A DNA stretch of 64,000 nucleotides from Cynocephalus volans (GCF_027409185.1 NC_084463.1:66015852-66079851), one strand, 5' to 3'. Counted from the stretch's first letter, positions 21,270 to 33,309 are shown. Numbers and translations: made by a program. The notes: generated by a model not told the origin, from the letters alone.

Positions 21270-24200
21270 CTGTTGCCTTATTCCTGCCACGTTATTAATT
21301 TCTCTAGGGTTGTTTTATGTTTCTTATGCTCCTTTCTTTCCCTTTTATTACCTTTGCGGTTGTGTGGCTTTTTTTGTATTGATAAAATCATTTTCTTTCT
21401 CTTTCTCATTTGCATATCTGTTCTACTAGTGGTTTTTATTCTTCCTTGTGTATTTACAGTGAACTGTATCTCTCTTTTGATACCAGATGTGGGACTCCCT
21501 TCAGGATCTGTTGAAGGGCTGGTCTCGTGGTGGTGAATTCCTGAAGTTTAGGTTAGTCTGGGAAGCATACTACTTCTCCTTAATTTCTGAAGGAAAGCTT
21601 TGCTGGATATGGTATTCTTGGTGGGCAGGTTTTTTTGTTTGTTTTTTTTGTTTGTTTGTTTGTTTGTTTTTCTTTTAACACTTTGAATATGTCATTCCAC
21701 TCTGTCCCGGCATGTAGAGTTTCTGTTGAGAAGTCTCCTGTTAGCCTGATGGGGATTCCTTTATATGTAATTTGACACTTTTCTCTTGCTGCTTTTAGAA
21801 TTCTTCCTTTGTCTTTGATTTTTGATAATTTGAGGACATCGTGTCTCGGGAGTTCCTTTTTGGGCTGAATCTGTGTGGGGATCTTTGAGCTTCTCAGATC
21901 TGTTAAGAACATCTTTTTCCCACTATTTGGGAAGTTTAGAGCTATTATTTCATTAAAGAAGTTTTCAATGCCTTTTCCTTTCTCTTACCCTTCCTGTATA
22001 CCTATAATATAGTTGTTTATACTCTTAAGGTTATCAAAAGATTTCACAGGTTTTCTTCTTTTCTGTTCAAATTCTATTTTCTCTTTTATGCTCCAAGTGT
22101 ATTAATTCAAAAAGCCTGTCTTCTGGTTTGAAGATTTTTTCTTCTACTTGTTCTAGCCTGCTGTTTATGCTCTCAGTTGTATGTTTTATTTCTTTGAATG
22201 AATTCTTCAATTGCAGGATTTCTGCCTGGTTTTTTTTTTAATTGCTTGTATCTTTTCATTGAATTTCTCATACATGTCCTCAAATTTCCTTTTGACTTCA
22301 CTGTGATTTCCATTTTTTCATCCATCATTTTGGGTTTCCTTAGTAGTGTCCTTTGGGATTCCTCTTCAGGCAATTCATCTATTTCTTGTGGTTTGTGGTT
22401 TAGGGTCTGGTAGTGGAGGATTACAGTCTTCTTTTGGGAAAGTCAAGCTTCCTTGTTTTTTCATGCTTCTCATATCTCTGTTGACATCTGGGCATCAGGT
22501 GGTTGTGTCATTTCTTCTAATTCTAGGAGTGGCTTTTGAAGGGAGAGAATCTTTCTTGTAGAAGTACTCTATATTGTCAGTTGGGCTGGGCATTTTAAGT
22601 TTGGATCTGGGTGAGTGCAGTAGTGCAGTCTTAAATACAACTTCTTCCGCTGTATTCAATCTTAGAGTTATTGCTAAGTGCCTGTGTGGCCTAGGTGGAG
22701 GGGCCCTGAGCAGTTTCTCATTGGGGTAGGTGTCTTGTTGGGGTGGGTGATCTGCTGTCAGTCAGTGGGTAGCTGTACACTGTTACTGCAGTTCCTGGTA
22801 GGTCTGTAGAGGGCCATTGGTTCAGCTATCAAGCCTGGAGCAAGCCTGTGTTGATGCTGCAGAACCCAGCAGCTTTCCAGAGGGGTGCTGTAGGGAGGAA
22901 AGACTGCTACCCAATCAACTGTTGGTTTGGGAGTGGGTGTACAGCTGTCATGAGGCTTGGCAGCTCTGAAGGTGGCCACCCGAATAGCTGTTGAGCCTGA
23001 TGCAAGCCTGTAAGGATGCAGTCAAGGCCAACAGCTCTGCAGAGGCCTGTTTTAGGGTGTCAAAGCTCCTATCTGGTTAGCTGTCAGTCTGGGAACATAT
23101 ATACACCGAGAAAACAGCACCCAGGAACTCTGTAGAGTGCCCCTGGCTCAGCTGTTGAGTCTGGAGCAGGCCTGTGTGAATGATGGAGGACATAGTGACT
23201 CTCTGAAGTGTGTTGTAGGAAGGGAAAACTGCTACCCAATCACTGTTGAGCAAATGTGAGCCTGCAATGGTACCACTGAGCCCAGCAGCACTACAGAGGC
23301 CTGTCGTAGGGAAGGGTTGCTGCATGAGTTCAGAGGCTGGGCAGTCCTTCCTTCTGTCCTAGGCTCCAAGCAGTCTGTGCCTTGGTCTCACGTGTGCCTA
23401 AGCCAACATAGCAGAATGTAGGCAAGGCCTCCATACAAATGACTGAGGCTGTCTGGGTCTAGGCTCCCAATAGCTGGGATTGTAGCCCTACTGGTGCCCA
23501 TGCGAGCATGTGGAGGGTTATGGGGGGAGTTGGGGTTTCAGCTGAGTTAGCTGTGAGCTGTGCAGGCAGCTGTGGGCTCAGGCCCCATGGGATATGCAAG
23601 GTGGGCCACGAATGTGGGGAACCACTACACTCCAGTGGGTTTTCCACTCAGCCAGCTTGCTGATCCCCTGGGGGCGAGGGGTGCTGAGTAAGTTCAGATC
23701 CTGGGATTTCAGTCACTCTGAGGCTCCAGGCAGCCTGCGCCCTGACTCCACCAGTGCCCAAGTGATTCCCGTAGAATACAGCAGTGCCTCCAGATGAGGG
23801 GACTCAGACTTGCTGGATCAGGTGCAGGGGTCTAAGCTCCAAATAGCTGGGATGCAGGATCCCATGTGAGCCTGCGGAGAGTCTTGGTGTAGGCCAGGCT
23901 TCTGCTGGCCTAGCTGTGGGCACTGCGGGAACCCGTGGTTTCAGCCTCCACAGTCTTGCAAGGCAGGCTGCGAATGTGGTGAGCCACTGCACTTTGGCAG
24001 ATTTCCCTCTTAGCAGGTCTACCCGCCCACTTTGCGGGGAGCAAGTGCTGACTGAGTTTGGATGTGGGTCCCAGAAAGACTGGGGGACTCCCCTGAGGCA
24101 GGGATCTCTGGCGTTTGTGGCAGTGGTGGGAATAGCCGGAGTCTTTTTAGGTTCTCTCTGCCTGGTTCCAAGCTGGTCCCTGAAGCGGGGCTGAGGCTGG

Positions 24201-24393
24201 ATGCCCTGTTCTCTTCTGTATGGTTCTGTTCCCTTCATCCGCGCTTCACATGAATCTCCTCATTCTTCTGGTGCTCTGGGCCATGTTTCCTCAGGTTCCA
24301 GTGAAAATACATCTGTTTGTCTGTTGTTTTGATCTCTTTTTACGGGGAGGGGACTAGAAGCAGACCTCTCTAGTCAACCATCTTAGAGGGAAA
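21270..24393 (-). mobile_element. L1 LINE: 5' UTR plus ORF1, lacking ORF2 beyond its first codons
   Basis: On the minus strand the 5' end at 24393 reads CTAAGATGGTTGACTAGAGA, typical of an L1 start, followed by a GC-rich leader to about 22400 with internal tandem units. A diverged ORF1 occupies about 22400-21480: NELPEEESQRTLLR-like at the start and, near the C-terminal domain, the ITYKGIPIRL and FKVLKEK motifs, then YPAKLSF. Two in-frame stops and a (CAAA)n expansion near 21640 break it. The sequence continues through the inter-ORF spacer to about the start of ORF2 (ATAACGTGGCAGGAATAA) and stops at 21270 against an LTR fragment. ORF1p is an RNA-binding chaperone for L1 RNA. No working protein can come from this copy. 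Confidence 0.87.
22820..24065 (-). repeat. Tandem monomer-like units in the L1 5' UTR
   Basis: Two units of about 360 bases align (23340-23700 with 23700-24065): AGGCTCCAAGCAGTCTGTG against AGGCTCCAGGCAGCCTGCG, CAATAGCTGGGAT against AAATAGCTGGGAT, and CGAATGTGG-GAACCACTACACT against CGAATGTGGTGAGCCACTGCACT. Nearer ORF1 (22820-23340) shorter units of about 90-165 bases share GCTGTTGAGCCTG-AGCAAGCCTGT and CAGAGGCCTGT. Mouse L1 promoters have a comparable monomer layout. Confidence 0.75.
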
Positions 24394-24977
24394 TAAAAGA
24401 AGGGTATACAGTATTAAAACGATTCTAAGTCCTCAAATACTCATACTCAGCTGTGATTGTACATAAATGGTGCAATAAGTCAAATACTGCAAATATATAT
24501 ATATATATATATATATCCTTTTGCATTGATACCATGCCCTTAAGATAGTTAAGGATTGAAGATTAATCCTCACAATGTTTCTAGCCAATGAGCACATGAG
24601 AAGGGCGTGGCATTGTTTAAATTTTCTATTTGGAGCAATTAAATCAGGCCCAAAAGACAACTTTAAAAATGACTATGAATGCTATGATGATAAGATCACT
24701 ATAAATGAAGTGCCTATCAGGTTGCTCTGGTCAATGCAATTAAATTGAACTGTGGCTGGCATAAAAATAGATTGCTACAGGATAATTACTGATAATTATA
24801 AAAAATACTGAAACTTTTCGAATTTATCTCGGATAAATAACCACGGAAGAAAGCAAATTTAGTTGTATTAATGCAGCAAAAATTTGCAAGAAGGTAAATG
24901 CATAACAATGCTTACTGGTTAATTTGACTACAGTAGAGTACAATGTAATACAATGTAGTCATTTAAAATTAGACATT
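24394..24977. other. AT-rich unique DNA with (TA)n
   Basis: A (TA)n run lies at 24493-24516. No gene or other repeat is recognised. Confidence 0.6.
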
Positions 24978-25103
24978 GGGCTGGCTGGTTATCTCTCTTG
25001 GGAGAGTGTGATGCTGGTAACACTAAAGTCTAGGATTCAGATCCCTGTACCAGCCAGCCATAAAATAAATAAATGAATGAATGAATGAATAAAATAAATA
25101 AAT
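24978..25103 (+). mobile_element. tRNA-Ile-derived SINE (CYN-like)
   Basis: GGGCTGGCTGGTTATCTCTC (A box region), then GTGATGCTGGTAACACTAAAGTC and a B-box-like GGATTCAGATCCC, ending GTACCAGCCAGCC, follow the fold order of tRNA-Ile with its acceptor complement. An (AAAT/GAAT)n tail follows (25061-25103). The B box is mutated, so the copy is old. No clear target-site duplication. Confidence 0.85.
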
Positions 25104-25431
25104 TCCCCGTTGAAGACTGTAATGATATAAAAGATTAATTATATATTGGTAATGTGAGAAATTGCAGGGATTTTGGGGAAAATATCCCTATTCTAATATA
25201 AGTGATATCCCTTGCTCTTCTTGAGACCTGATCCCAGCCTGACAGAGAGAACAGTTCTACAAACTTTCTATCTGTGCTTACTTCAGAGTTCAATCCAGAT
25301 GGGAAACAGAAGGCATTCCATCATTATTAAGACCAGCATTTTGATCCTGTTTCATGTATCTCCACAATTTGTACAATAATAGAGAAAAAAATAAGTGATT
25401 GTGAATACTTGGTCCCCAGAGGTACTTTAAG

Positions 25432-25735
25432 AGAAATACCACATGTTCTCACTCATAACAGAGCTGAATCCATAAATTAAAAAAATGAACAATAGAGACA
25501 GAGAGAAAGAAAGAAACAACAATCACAGTAATACGTTGAACTTTTAGAAAACTAGAGGTGGAAAAGGGGGGAGAGAGAGAGGGGGGCTAATAGGGAATTG
25601 GTCAATGGACACAAAGAATGATTGTGTATTGTAATGATGAATAATCTAACTATACTGATCTAACCACCAGACATTGTATACAATTATTGAAAATCAACGT
25701 TGTAACCCACATGTTTGTATAATAAAGAAATATAT
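25432..25735 (+). mobile_element. L1 3'-terminal fragment
   Basis: From 'aagagaaataccacatgttctcactc' (ORF2 end) through 'ttgtaatgatgaataatctaactatactgatc' and 'cagacattgtatacaattattgaaaatcaa' to AATAAAGAAATATATA. Same 3' UTR type as 10509-10918, with a G-rich tract at about 25560-25590 as is usual for L1 3' UTRs. Confidence 0.82.
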
Positions 25736-26199
25736 ATGTATGTGTAGTAAGTGAAGGTGCAAGAAAAAGAAAATAAAATACAAAGCTGATGTATTTTAAA
25801 AAATAAAATAAAATAAAATCCATTGCAAACCAAGAAAATAAAAAAATAGTTACATCATTCAGTATTTTAGGCAAATGTTGACAGTTCCTCAAGGAGCTTT
25901 TGAGCTCCTTCAATCCTTAATAAGTGATACTCATATATTCGTACTGAATTGTATGTATGTATAGAATAAGGATTATTTGTTTAATTTTATAAATATTTCC
26001 TGATAATTTTTGCTATGGACTGGGAATACATATTATTAATATATGGAAACTGCAATCACCATGACATCACTCATTTGTTTTAAAACAAATTATTTAACTT
26101 GATATGTACATAAACTTATGCTACTGATAAATTCAAAAGTTAGAGGCCCAACAGTATACCATTTATATAAGATGTGACACAGCATGATATGATGACCAT

Positions 26200-26350
26200 C
26201 ATAGGATGGGATGTCTTGTCACAGCACTTCCATTACTAACTATGTGACTTAGACTAAATTTCATTACCTTTCAAGGGTGTCAGTTTTTTTCTTCTGCAAT
26301 GTAGTATTAATAATATCTTTTTACCTACTTCAAAAGCTCTTTGTAAAGGA
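26200..26350 (+). mobile_element. MIR-like SINE
   Basis: 'tccattactaactatgtgacttagactaaatttcattacc' and 'cttctgcaatgtagtattaataatatc' match the sense MIR core. Confidence 0.65.
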
Positions 26351-26704
26351 GCACAGTCAACAGTGAAATATGACAAAAGATTTATATTATTAATTTTTAC
26401 TAGCATAGAGAACTACTCAAGTATTTTAAATTTCAATAGTATAAAACAATTCTGTGATTTTGACAATCTATTCTTATTTATTTCATTCTCAGTGATGATG
26501 TATAAGATGTATTTAAATTTAGAAGGTTAAGGCACAGGATATAGAGAAAAACATGATTTTAAAAAATCTATTGTATGAACCAATTTCTTTAAGCTGCTTA
26601 CATATCTTGCTGAAAAATACAATCCTGGAAAAGGTTCAGATAAAGGATTTACATAAAGTGATTCAAGCATAAGTTACTATTTGAAGATCTTTTATTATGA
26701 ACTA

Positions 26705-26905
26705 GAAACTTTATAAATATTACTTGCCATTCATAACATAACCCAGAAAGATAAGAATTATTACCTCAATTTTACATGGGAGGAAATTGAGACTTATAAA
26801 GATTAAATCCATTGCCAAATTTGTATAGCTAGTTTATCACTGAGCTGGGATTTAGCTCCATCTTATTTGGCTAGAGACCTAACTTTTTCCATTGTGCAAC
26901 ATGGA
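26705..26905 (-). mobile_element. MIR-like SINE
   Basis: 'attacctcaattttacatgggaggaaattgagacttataaagattaaat' and 'gagctgggatttagctcc' give the antisense MIR core. Confidence 0.75.
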
Positions 26906-27744
26906 ACTGCTTCTCTAGATGTCACTGTATGTGCCTTGTCCTCTGCAATTAGCTTATAATCTCTTTGGGAGTTCAAGAACGAAATAATTAATGAAAAAAT
27001 TCATACATACACAAATTTAATTATTATCTTAAAAATACTTAAAAACGAACTCAGAAAATTTTATTTTCCCAAGGATTATGCAATACTCTGAGACCTCAAG
27101 AGTGTGTATGATTTTGTAATGAGTAAATTGCACATTTCTATGCAAACTAAGATTAAAATAATATATTAGGGCACATCTGTCAGTTTTGTGGGACTTTGCA
27201 TGGTGAGGTTTGGATGTCTCAATTACACAGTACCATATAATTTCTTGGGGCTCTGGGAGACGAGCTTTTGTGGCTCATGTTGATTTTCAGCGTTGGATAT
27301 CCCAAGCCTGCTGTTTTTGAAGAATATGCTAGGAATTTTTACATGTGATTTATTTTTCAAGTTGTTATTTAAGTAATTGCTAATAGGTGTAGCTACTATT
27401 TACTACCATTAAGCTCTCAACAACCCTGAAATATAGTCATTTACATATAGGTCGACAAACCTATAGGAAGGTTATCTTCCATGAAATCATATAGCTTAAA
27501 AATGGCAAAATCAGCTAACAAGCCTCAAATTGTTTGACTCCAAGGTAAAGACTCCATAGCCTCAAATAACCCAAATCAATGTTGATCCAGACTTACTGAG
27601 GTCAACAAAGAAAATGTGTAAGAAGGATGCAAACACATTAGATCAGATTCTATAATTATTTTTGTATGATCTCACAAATGTATATATTATCTTACGGTAT
27701 GAATATGTACTCATATGAATATGTATCTTCCTTTAAAAACATTG

Positions 27745-28412
27745 CAGTGAAAACTTATGTCCACACAAAAAGCTTCACACAGTTTTATAGCAACTTTATT
27801 CATAATTGCCAAAACTTGTACTTAGATGTAATAGAATATTATCCAGCAATAAAAAGAAATAAGCTAACAAGCCATGAAAAGAGACAAGAACCTTAAAAAC
27901 CTTACATTCACATTGCTAAGTGAAAGAAGCCCATCTGGAAGAGTTGCATACTATATGATTCCAGCTACGTGACATTCTGGTAAAGACCAAACTATGGAGA
28001 CAGTAAAAATATCAGTGGTTTCCCAGGGCTCAGAGTGAGACAGCAAGGGATAAATAAGCGGAACAAAGTGATTTTTTTTATGACAGAAATACTATACTGT
28101 ATGATACTGTAATGGTGAATACATGCTATTATATATTTGTCAAAACTCCATAGAATGTACAACACCAAGAGTGAGTTCTGATGTAAACTATGGACTTTGT
28201 GTGATAATGATGTGTCAGTGTAGGTTCATCCATTGTAATGCATGTACCATTTTGATGGAGGATGTTGATAATGGGGAGGTTGTGCATGTATGGGGGTAGG
28301 GGGCATATGGGAAATTTCTGTATCTTCTGCTCAATTTTGCTGTAAACCTAAAAGTGTTCTTTAAAAATAGTCTATTTAAAAAACAAACAAACAAACAAAC
28401 AAAAACAAAATA
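27745..28412 (+). mobile_element. L1 3' region (older subfamily) with (AAAC)n tail
   Basis: Starts in ORF2 ('ttatgtccacacaaaaagcttcac', 'catgaaaagagacaagaacc') and runs through the 3' UTR ('gtgagttctgatgtaaactatggactttg', 'gatggaggatgttgataatgggg', 'ctcaattttgctgtaaacctaaaagtg'), ending in AAACAAACAAAC at 28380-28412. 5'-truncated. Confidence 0.85.
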
Positions 28413-28440
28413 AAATACACAACACAAAAAAGTGAACCCA

Positions 28441-28745
28441 AATGTAAATTACTGTGGACTTTTTTTATGTTTTTGGAAGCCGTCCAGTATGGGGATCCGA
28501 ATCCTTGACCTTGGTGTAGCAAGGCTGTGCTCTAACCAACTGAGCTAACCAAACAGCCTCTACACTGTGGACTTCAGTCGATAATAACATATGACTATTG
28601 GTTTATCAATTGTAACAAATGTACCACACAAATATAAAATGTTCATAACAGGGGAGACTGGAGAGAGTGGGGAACTCTGTACATCCTGCTCATTTATTCT
28701 GTAAGCCTAAAACTGCTTTAAAAAAATAAAGTCTATTAATTAAAA
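28441..28745 (+). mobile_element. Second L1 3'-UTR fragment, split by a SINE
   Basis: 'gtaaattactgtggact' and, after the SINE, 'tcagtcgataataacatatgactattgg...ataacaggggagactggagag...ttctgtaagcctaaaactgcttt' repeat the final part of the preceding L1 3' UTR at greater divergence. It is interrupted at 28462-28563. Confidence 0.75.
28462..28563 (-). mobile_element. tRNA-Ile-derived SINE (CYN-like) with target-site duplication
   Basis: Minus-strand read: GTTTGGTTAGCTCAGTTGG (A box), then CACCAAGGTCAAGGATTCGG with the B-box GGATTCGGATCCC, close to tRNA-Ile. ACTGTGGACTT flanks it on both sides (28451-28461 and 28564-28574). It therefore inserted into the L1 fragment after that L1. Confidence 0.88.
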
Positions 28746-30239
28746 TATATGGTAGATGCTATGAGTATACACTCATAGATCAAACAAAAAAAAAATGACT
28801 GAAAGGTATGCAAATGGATTGTGCTGTTTGAAATAAAATTCCCAAGGACTGTAAGAATCACACATTCAAAAAATGCTTAGATTGCAGTGGAGTTAGCATA
28901 TGCTGTAAAATGATAACAAAAATTGTATATGCAGCTGTGATGAAGATGAAATCTTGATGATGAGGTTTCATGTAGGAGTCTGAGTAAATTTTTTCATGCA
29001 TTATGAGGGGGAATATGTGCTATTTTTAATTATTTTATTGTTTCCAAAATACACAATTTAAATATGTAAGTGAACTAACTTACTAAACTAAGCATAACAA
29101 CTAGTTATTAGTGCCTGTATATTATTCTTGGGCAGAATCATTTTAGTTGTAAAATTCTCACTGGGACTATGGAGGTTCTCTCTGTTGGCCCTCAATTATA
29201 TTATATTGAGGCATTTATGGTAACTTTTGAGTGCCTACTGTACATTGGGCTCTGGTTTACACACTGTGAAGCAGATGCAAAATAATAAAGACATTGAGAT
29301 ATGATTCCTACTCTGAATCCCTAAATTATGGTCCAGTGAAAGGGGTTGAGTGGAGATAATTCAAGTATAACTCTAGTCAGTGCTCAATGTTTATAAGCAG
29401 TAGGTGTAAAACTTGGAATTTATTATGCCAGTCTAAATGAAGGAAAAATTGCCTTTTATGGAGAATTCAGTAAAAGTTCCATGGAGAAGACAGTATTTTT
29501 GATGGGTTAACATGAATTTGAAAGATATAGAGGAAACAGTGAAAATTCCAGGTTGAAAGGAATTCCATAAACACCTACAGAAGTGAAGAAGAAAGGGAAT
29601 TGTGTCTGCAGGTTTACAGTTAAGACAGTTTGGATACATCACAACAATCTGGGTACAAAGTGGAGGGGAGAATGCTTATGGAAATGGTAGATGAGGGTTA
29701 GTTGTGTGGTGGGTTGATATAACAAGGTGAAGCACAGGCCTTCGTTCAGTTAGAAATGGATAGGAGATACTGAAGATATTTGGAATTTCTGAGCAAGGGG
29801 TATACTTTAGAAAACTGAATGATATTCATTTGTTTTGCGATAATAGAACTTATCTTACTGCATTATATTTTATCCGGTCTATTTGCCCTCTAGACTTGGA
29901 GATCCTCAAGGGCAGGTGTCATATTTTATTCATCTTATTACTTTCAGCACTTAATACACAACTGGTATACAGTGTGAATATTATAGATGTTTACTAATGA
30001 ATACTTGAATTGCATTTTTCTTAAACACTTTTAAAATAATTTTAACAACCTAGATATACTGATTTTAAAATACTCAAATTTGAGTTAGTCCTAATAAACA
30101 TTGATTTACTACCTCTGATTAGGTTCTTCGTTTATCAGACATCTGAGGTTAATAGGGAAGGAGCAAGGGGAAGTATTAAAAAGTCACGATCCAAAGAGAG
30201 AATAAGCCTCTAATAATGTTGCTGCTTTCATTTTTTGTT
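28746..30239. other. Intergenic DNA with old repeats
   Basis: 29215-29830 looks like the unresolved ancient repeat class of 61655-62700 (TACTGTACATTGGGCTCTGG, 'ttccatggagaagacagtattt', 'gaggggagaatgc'). 29870-30003 is L2-like ('gagatcctcaagggcaggtgtcatattttattcatc'). Nothing else is recognised. Confidence 0.45.
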
Positions 30240-31136
30240 TAAACCACTGTACTTTGGTATGATTGATATTCAAAAAGCTATAAATATGTAATGGACGCAA
30301 CTTGATGAGTCTGGAGATAAGTATGCACTCATGAAACCATCACCACAATCAAGGCCGTAAAATTATCCATTGCTTCTATAAGTTTTCTCCAGCATTCTTT
30401 CTTCTTTCTTTCTGTCTTTTTCTTTCAATATTTTTTTGTGTGATAAGAGTACGAAGATAAGATCTATATTCTTAAGCAAACTTCTACGTACACAATACAG
30501 TATTGTAAACTATAGGCCCTATATTGTACAGTAGATCTCCAGAACTTATTCAACTCGTGTAACTGAAACTTTGCATCCTTTGACCAACACCTCCCCATTT
30601 TTCACTCCCTCCAGTCTCTGATAACAACTCTTCTTCTCTCTGGTTCTATAAGTTTGACTGTTTTAGATTTCTCATAAAAGTAGGCTCATGCAGTGTTTGT
30701 GCTCTCTGTCTGGCTTATTTTACTTACCATAATGACCTCTAGATTCATCCAAGTTGTGACAAATAGCAGATTTCCTTCTTTTTTAAGGCTGAACAATATT
30801 CCATTTTATGTATATATTACATTTTCTTTACCCGTTTATCTGTTAAAAGACATTTAGGTTGTTTCCATATCTTGGCTATAGTGAATAATGCTTTAATAAA
30901 CATGAGAGTGAAGATTTCTCTTCAAGATCCTAACTTCAATTCCTTTGAGTACATAGTTGTCCTTCAGTATCCTCGGGGAATTGGTACTCAGAAGTTGGAC
31001 TTCTCGATCAAATGGCAATGCCATTTTTAATTTTAATTTTTTGAGGGAACTTGATACTGTTTTCCATAGTGGCTTCACCCAACTTGCATTCCCACCAACA
31101 GTGCACAAGTGTTTCCTCTTCTCCACATCCTTGTTA
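30240..31136 (-). mobile_element. L1 3' half (old), antisense
   Basis: Reading minus, an ORF2 C-terminus ('ttggtgggaatgcaagttggg', then 'gccactatggaaaacagtatc') is followed by the L1 3' UTR to about 30240. A 30-base insertion near 30958-30987 (GTCCTTCAGTATCCTCGGGG) interrupts it and resembles the end of a Tigger-type transposon. 5'-truncated and with stops. Confidence 0.82.
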
Positions 31137-32289
31137 TCTTTGAACTACTGCTTTTCTTTAAACCCAGTGTCCTCCCTATATACTAAATCTGGCATCCAGA
31201 TTTTTGGATTGTTCCTTGTGCCTAAAAAGTTTTTGTTATATGTCTCTGACCCCAGCTTCCCTGAGACTGTGGCCTGTCTTGCTCCTCCAGTTGGAGTTAA
31301 AGTTCAACCTTGAAACTCAATTCAGTGCCTAGAATCCACTGAGCTACCTACTGACAGGTGTCCCCAGGTCATTCTCCTGGACTTCTGAATGCTGCTGCTC
31401 CTAGAATTTGTCTCTTTGCATTGCCCAAGCCCCACTGCCATGACACTTCCCCAAATGCCACAGTCTGTTCTATAGGCTGCTCTTTCCCTCAGCACCTGCC
31501 ACTCAATGTCTATAATCAGCGGCAGCTCCTATGTAGGAAAATTTTTTTCTAGGTCTCATCCCATCCTGCTTTTTAAATTTAAAAAGATATAAGCCAAAAA
31601 TACTTATTTTTCTGCCTTATTTAACTAGCATAGCAATTTGATTTATCTTTTTATGTTGCAAGAAAATTGGCCAAAATTATTAGAAAATATGTACTTGAAG
31701 CTAATTACTTTAAAAAATATGATAAAATGTCTGGGAGAAATCAGAAAGGGATTTCTGGTTTCTGAGAAAGGGATTTCTGATAAAACACATTTCAATGTTT
31801 GAGAAAGAAATAAGTTATCCTCAGCACTGCATAAACTCAGGTGAAACTTAATGTTGTTTATTTTTAACATTTCCAATGGTTATTAACTAACAGACTTGTC
31901 AGCATTGGAAGAGACTTTAGAAGTCAGCAATAATTTCCTTTCTGATTGGGATAAGTGCAGTAATCTTATAATCTTTTAAAAATAAAACTGATTAGCTAAT
32001 CTAATTCCTTTTCAACATGAAAGTGCTATGTAATGTATTTTAAAATCTTTACTGCTTTTATTCCTGATGAAGCAAACAGAAAGTTTTCTCTGCCTTTATT
32101 TTCTAGTAGTCTTTTGTTATTACCAAAGTTTTATCCTAAAAGGAGCATTTAATATTTTCTGACAATTATATTTCTATGAATTTGCTATAATAAATGTCTA
32201 CTTAATTAAAACTTTCCACCTGAGTAATGCCGATAACTTCAAAAATTTCATGGAAAGATTCATACTGTCTTTTAATTGTACTTTTCAAC
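31137..32289. other. Unique AT-rich DNA
   Basis: No gene or repeat is recognised. Small frames at 31358-31552 and 31643-31876 have no support. Confidence 0.5.
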
Positions 32290-32516
32290 AAACTTTCCTT
32301 TAAGTACCCTCATATGCCACACCACACCTGTACCCATCTCTGTTATAGCATTACTCTGGGATTGCTTTGATCCCTCTATCCTCTGTCTCTCCAAATGAGA
32401 GAACATTCTGAGGGTTGCATCATTCTTAACCCAGAACCTACTATTGTACTTTGCACATGGCAGTGGTTCAAAAATATTTTTACTTTTTTTAAAAAAAGGA
32501 TAAAGAATGAATGAAT
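32290..32516 (+). mobile_element. L2-like LINE 3' end with (GAAT)n
   Basis: 'agaacctactattgtactttgcacatggcag' and AAGAATGAATGAATGAAG are the usual L2 3' end and tail. The SINE at 32517 follows immediately. Confidence 0.65.
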
Positions 32517-32670
32517 GAAGGGGTTGTCCAGTTAACTCAGTTGGTTAGAGCAAAGTGGTATAATAGCAAAGTCAAGGATTTGGATCCCTGGACCAGCCAG
32601 CTGCCAAAACCAAACCAAACAAACAAACCAAAAAGAATTAATTAATTAATTAATTGATTGATTGATTAAA
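32517..32670 (+). mobile_element. tRNA-Ile-derived SINE (CYN-like)
   Basis: GGGTTGTCCAGTTAACTCAG TTGGTTAGAGC-type A box, then a variant B box (GGATTTGGATCCC) and GGACCAGCCAGCTGCC, followed by a (CAAA)n and (TTAA/TTGA)n tail to 32670. Inserted at the end of an L2. Confidence 0.85.
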
Positions 32671-33169
32671 AAATAAAAGATAAGTAAATGATTGTTTGTG
32701 TTAACACACAACTGAGTGTATATCTGAAATCATGCGACAGTCCAAAATCAATGATGCCTTTGAAAAATAACCTGACTTTTGTATTCTTACTTTCCTTTCC
32801 ATTTTATCATGGTAACAGTAAGGCAAGCCAAACACTCTCCTCTTAGATAGTAAGTTCCTATTCATTCTTCATAAGATGAAAATTTCACATTTTTTGTAAA
32901 GTCTTTTCAATCCCTCAGGTAGCACTTTTTTCTATTCTTATTATTATTTGTTGTACTGTATTGTCATTTTCTCCTCTAGAATTATGTAGGCTCTAAGTGA
33001 AAACTAAATATGAGTCTTTATGCATCTTTCCAAAGTTATTAACTGTGTTTCTGTACCTCTGAATTTAAATTTGCTGCCTTTGACACATCCTCTATGCTCA
33101 TGCATATATTTAATGGTTATACATACTTTTTAAAAATTGTCATCAGTTTTACACCATAGGTAACATTTT

Positions 33170-33309
33170 TTTTTTTTTGGCCTTTTTTTTGTGACCGCGC
33201 TCAGCCAGTGAGCGAACCGGCCATCCCTATATAGGATCCGAACCCGCGGCAAGAGCGCTGCTGTGCTCCCAGCGCCACACTCTCCCGAGTGAGCCACGGG
33301 GTCGGCCCT
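33170..33309 (-). mobile_element. Young CYN-like SINE with perfect 15-bp target-site duplication
   Basis: Minus read: GTGGCTCACTCGGGAGAGTG (A box), GGTTCGGATCC (B box), then a second partial tRNA-like module CGCTCACTGGCTGAGCGCGG before the A tail (poly-T at 33170-33188). CATAGGTAACATTTT flanks it at 33155-33169 and 33310-33324 without a mismatch. CpGs are kept. It is the youngest SINE in the window. Confidence 0.95.

Larger units (their letters stand above)
25736..27744. other. AT-rich DNA with two MIR relics
   Basis: Two MIR-like copies (26200-26350 and 26705-26905) are listed separately. Otherwise nothing is recognised. Confidence 0.5.

Noticed and set aside
23804..24238. 144-codon antisense frame and overlapping sense frames
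   Set aside because: They fall in the GC-rich L1 5' UTR, where stop codons are rare; no protein similarity is seen.
24978..28563. Functional tRNA-Ile genes at the tRNA-like units
   Set aside because: Poly(A)-type tails, target duplications and mutated stems show SINEs rather than tRNA genes.
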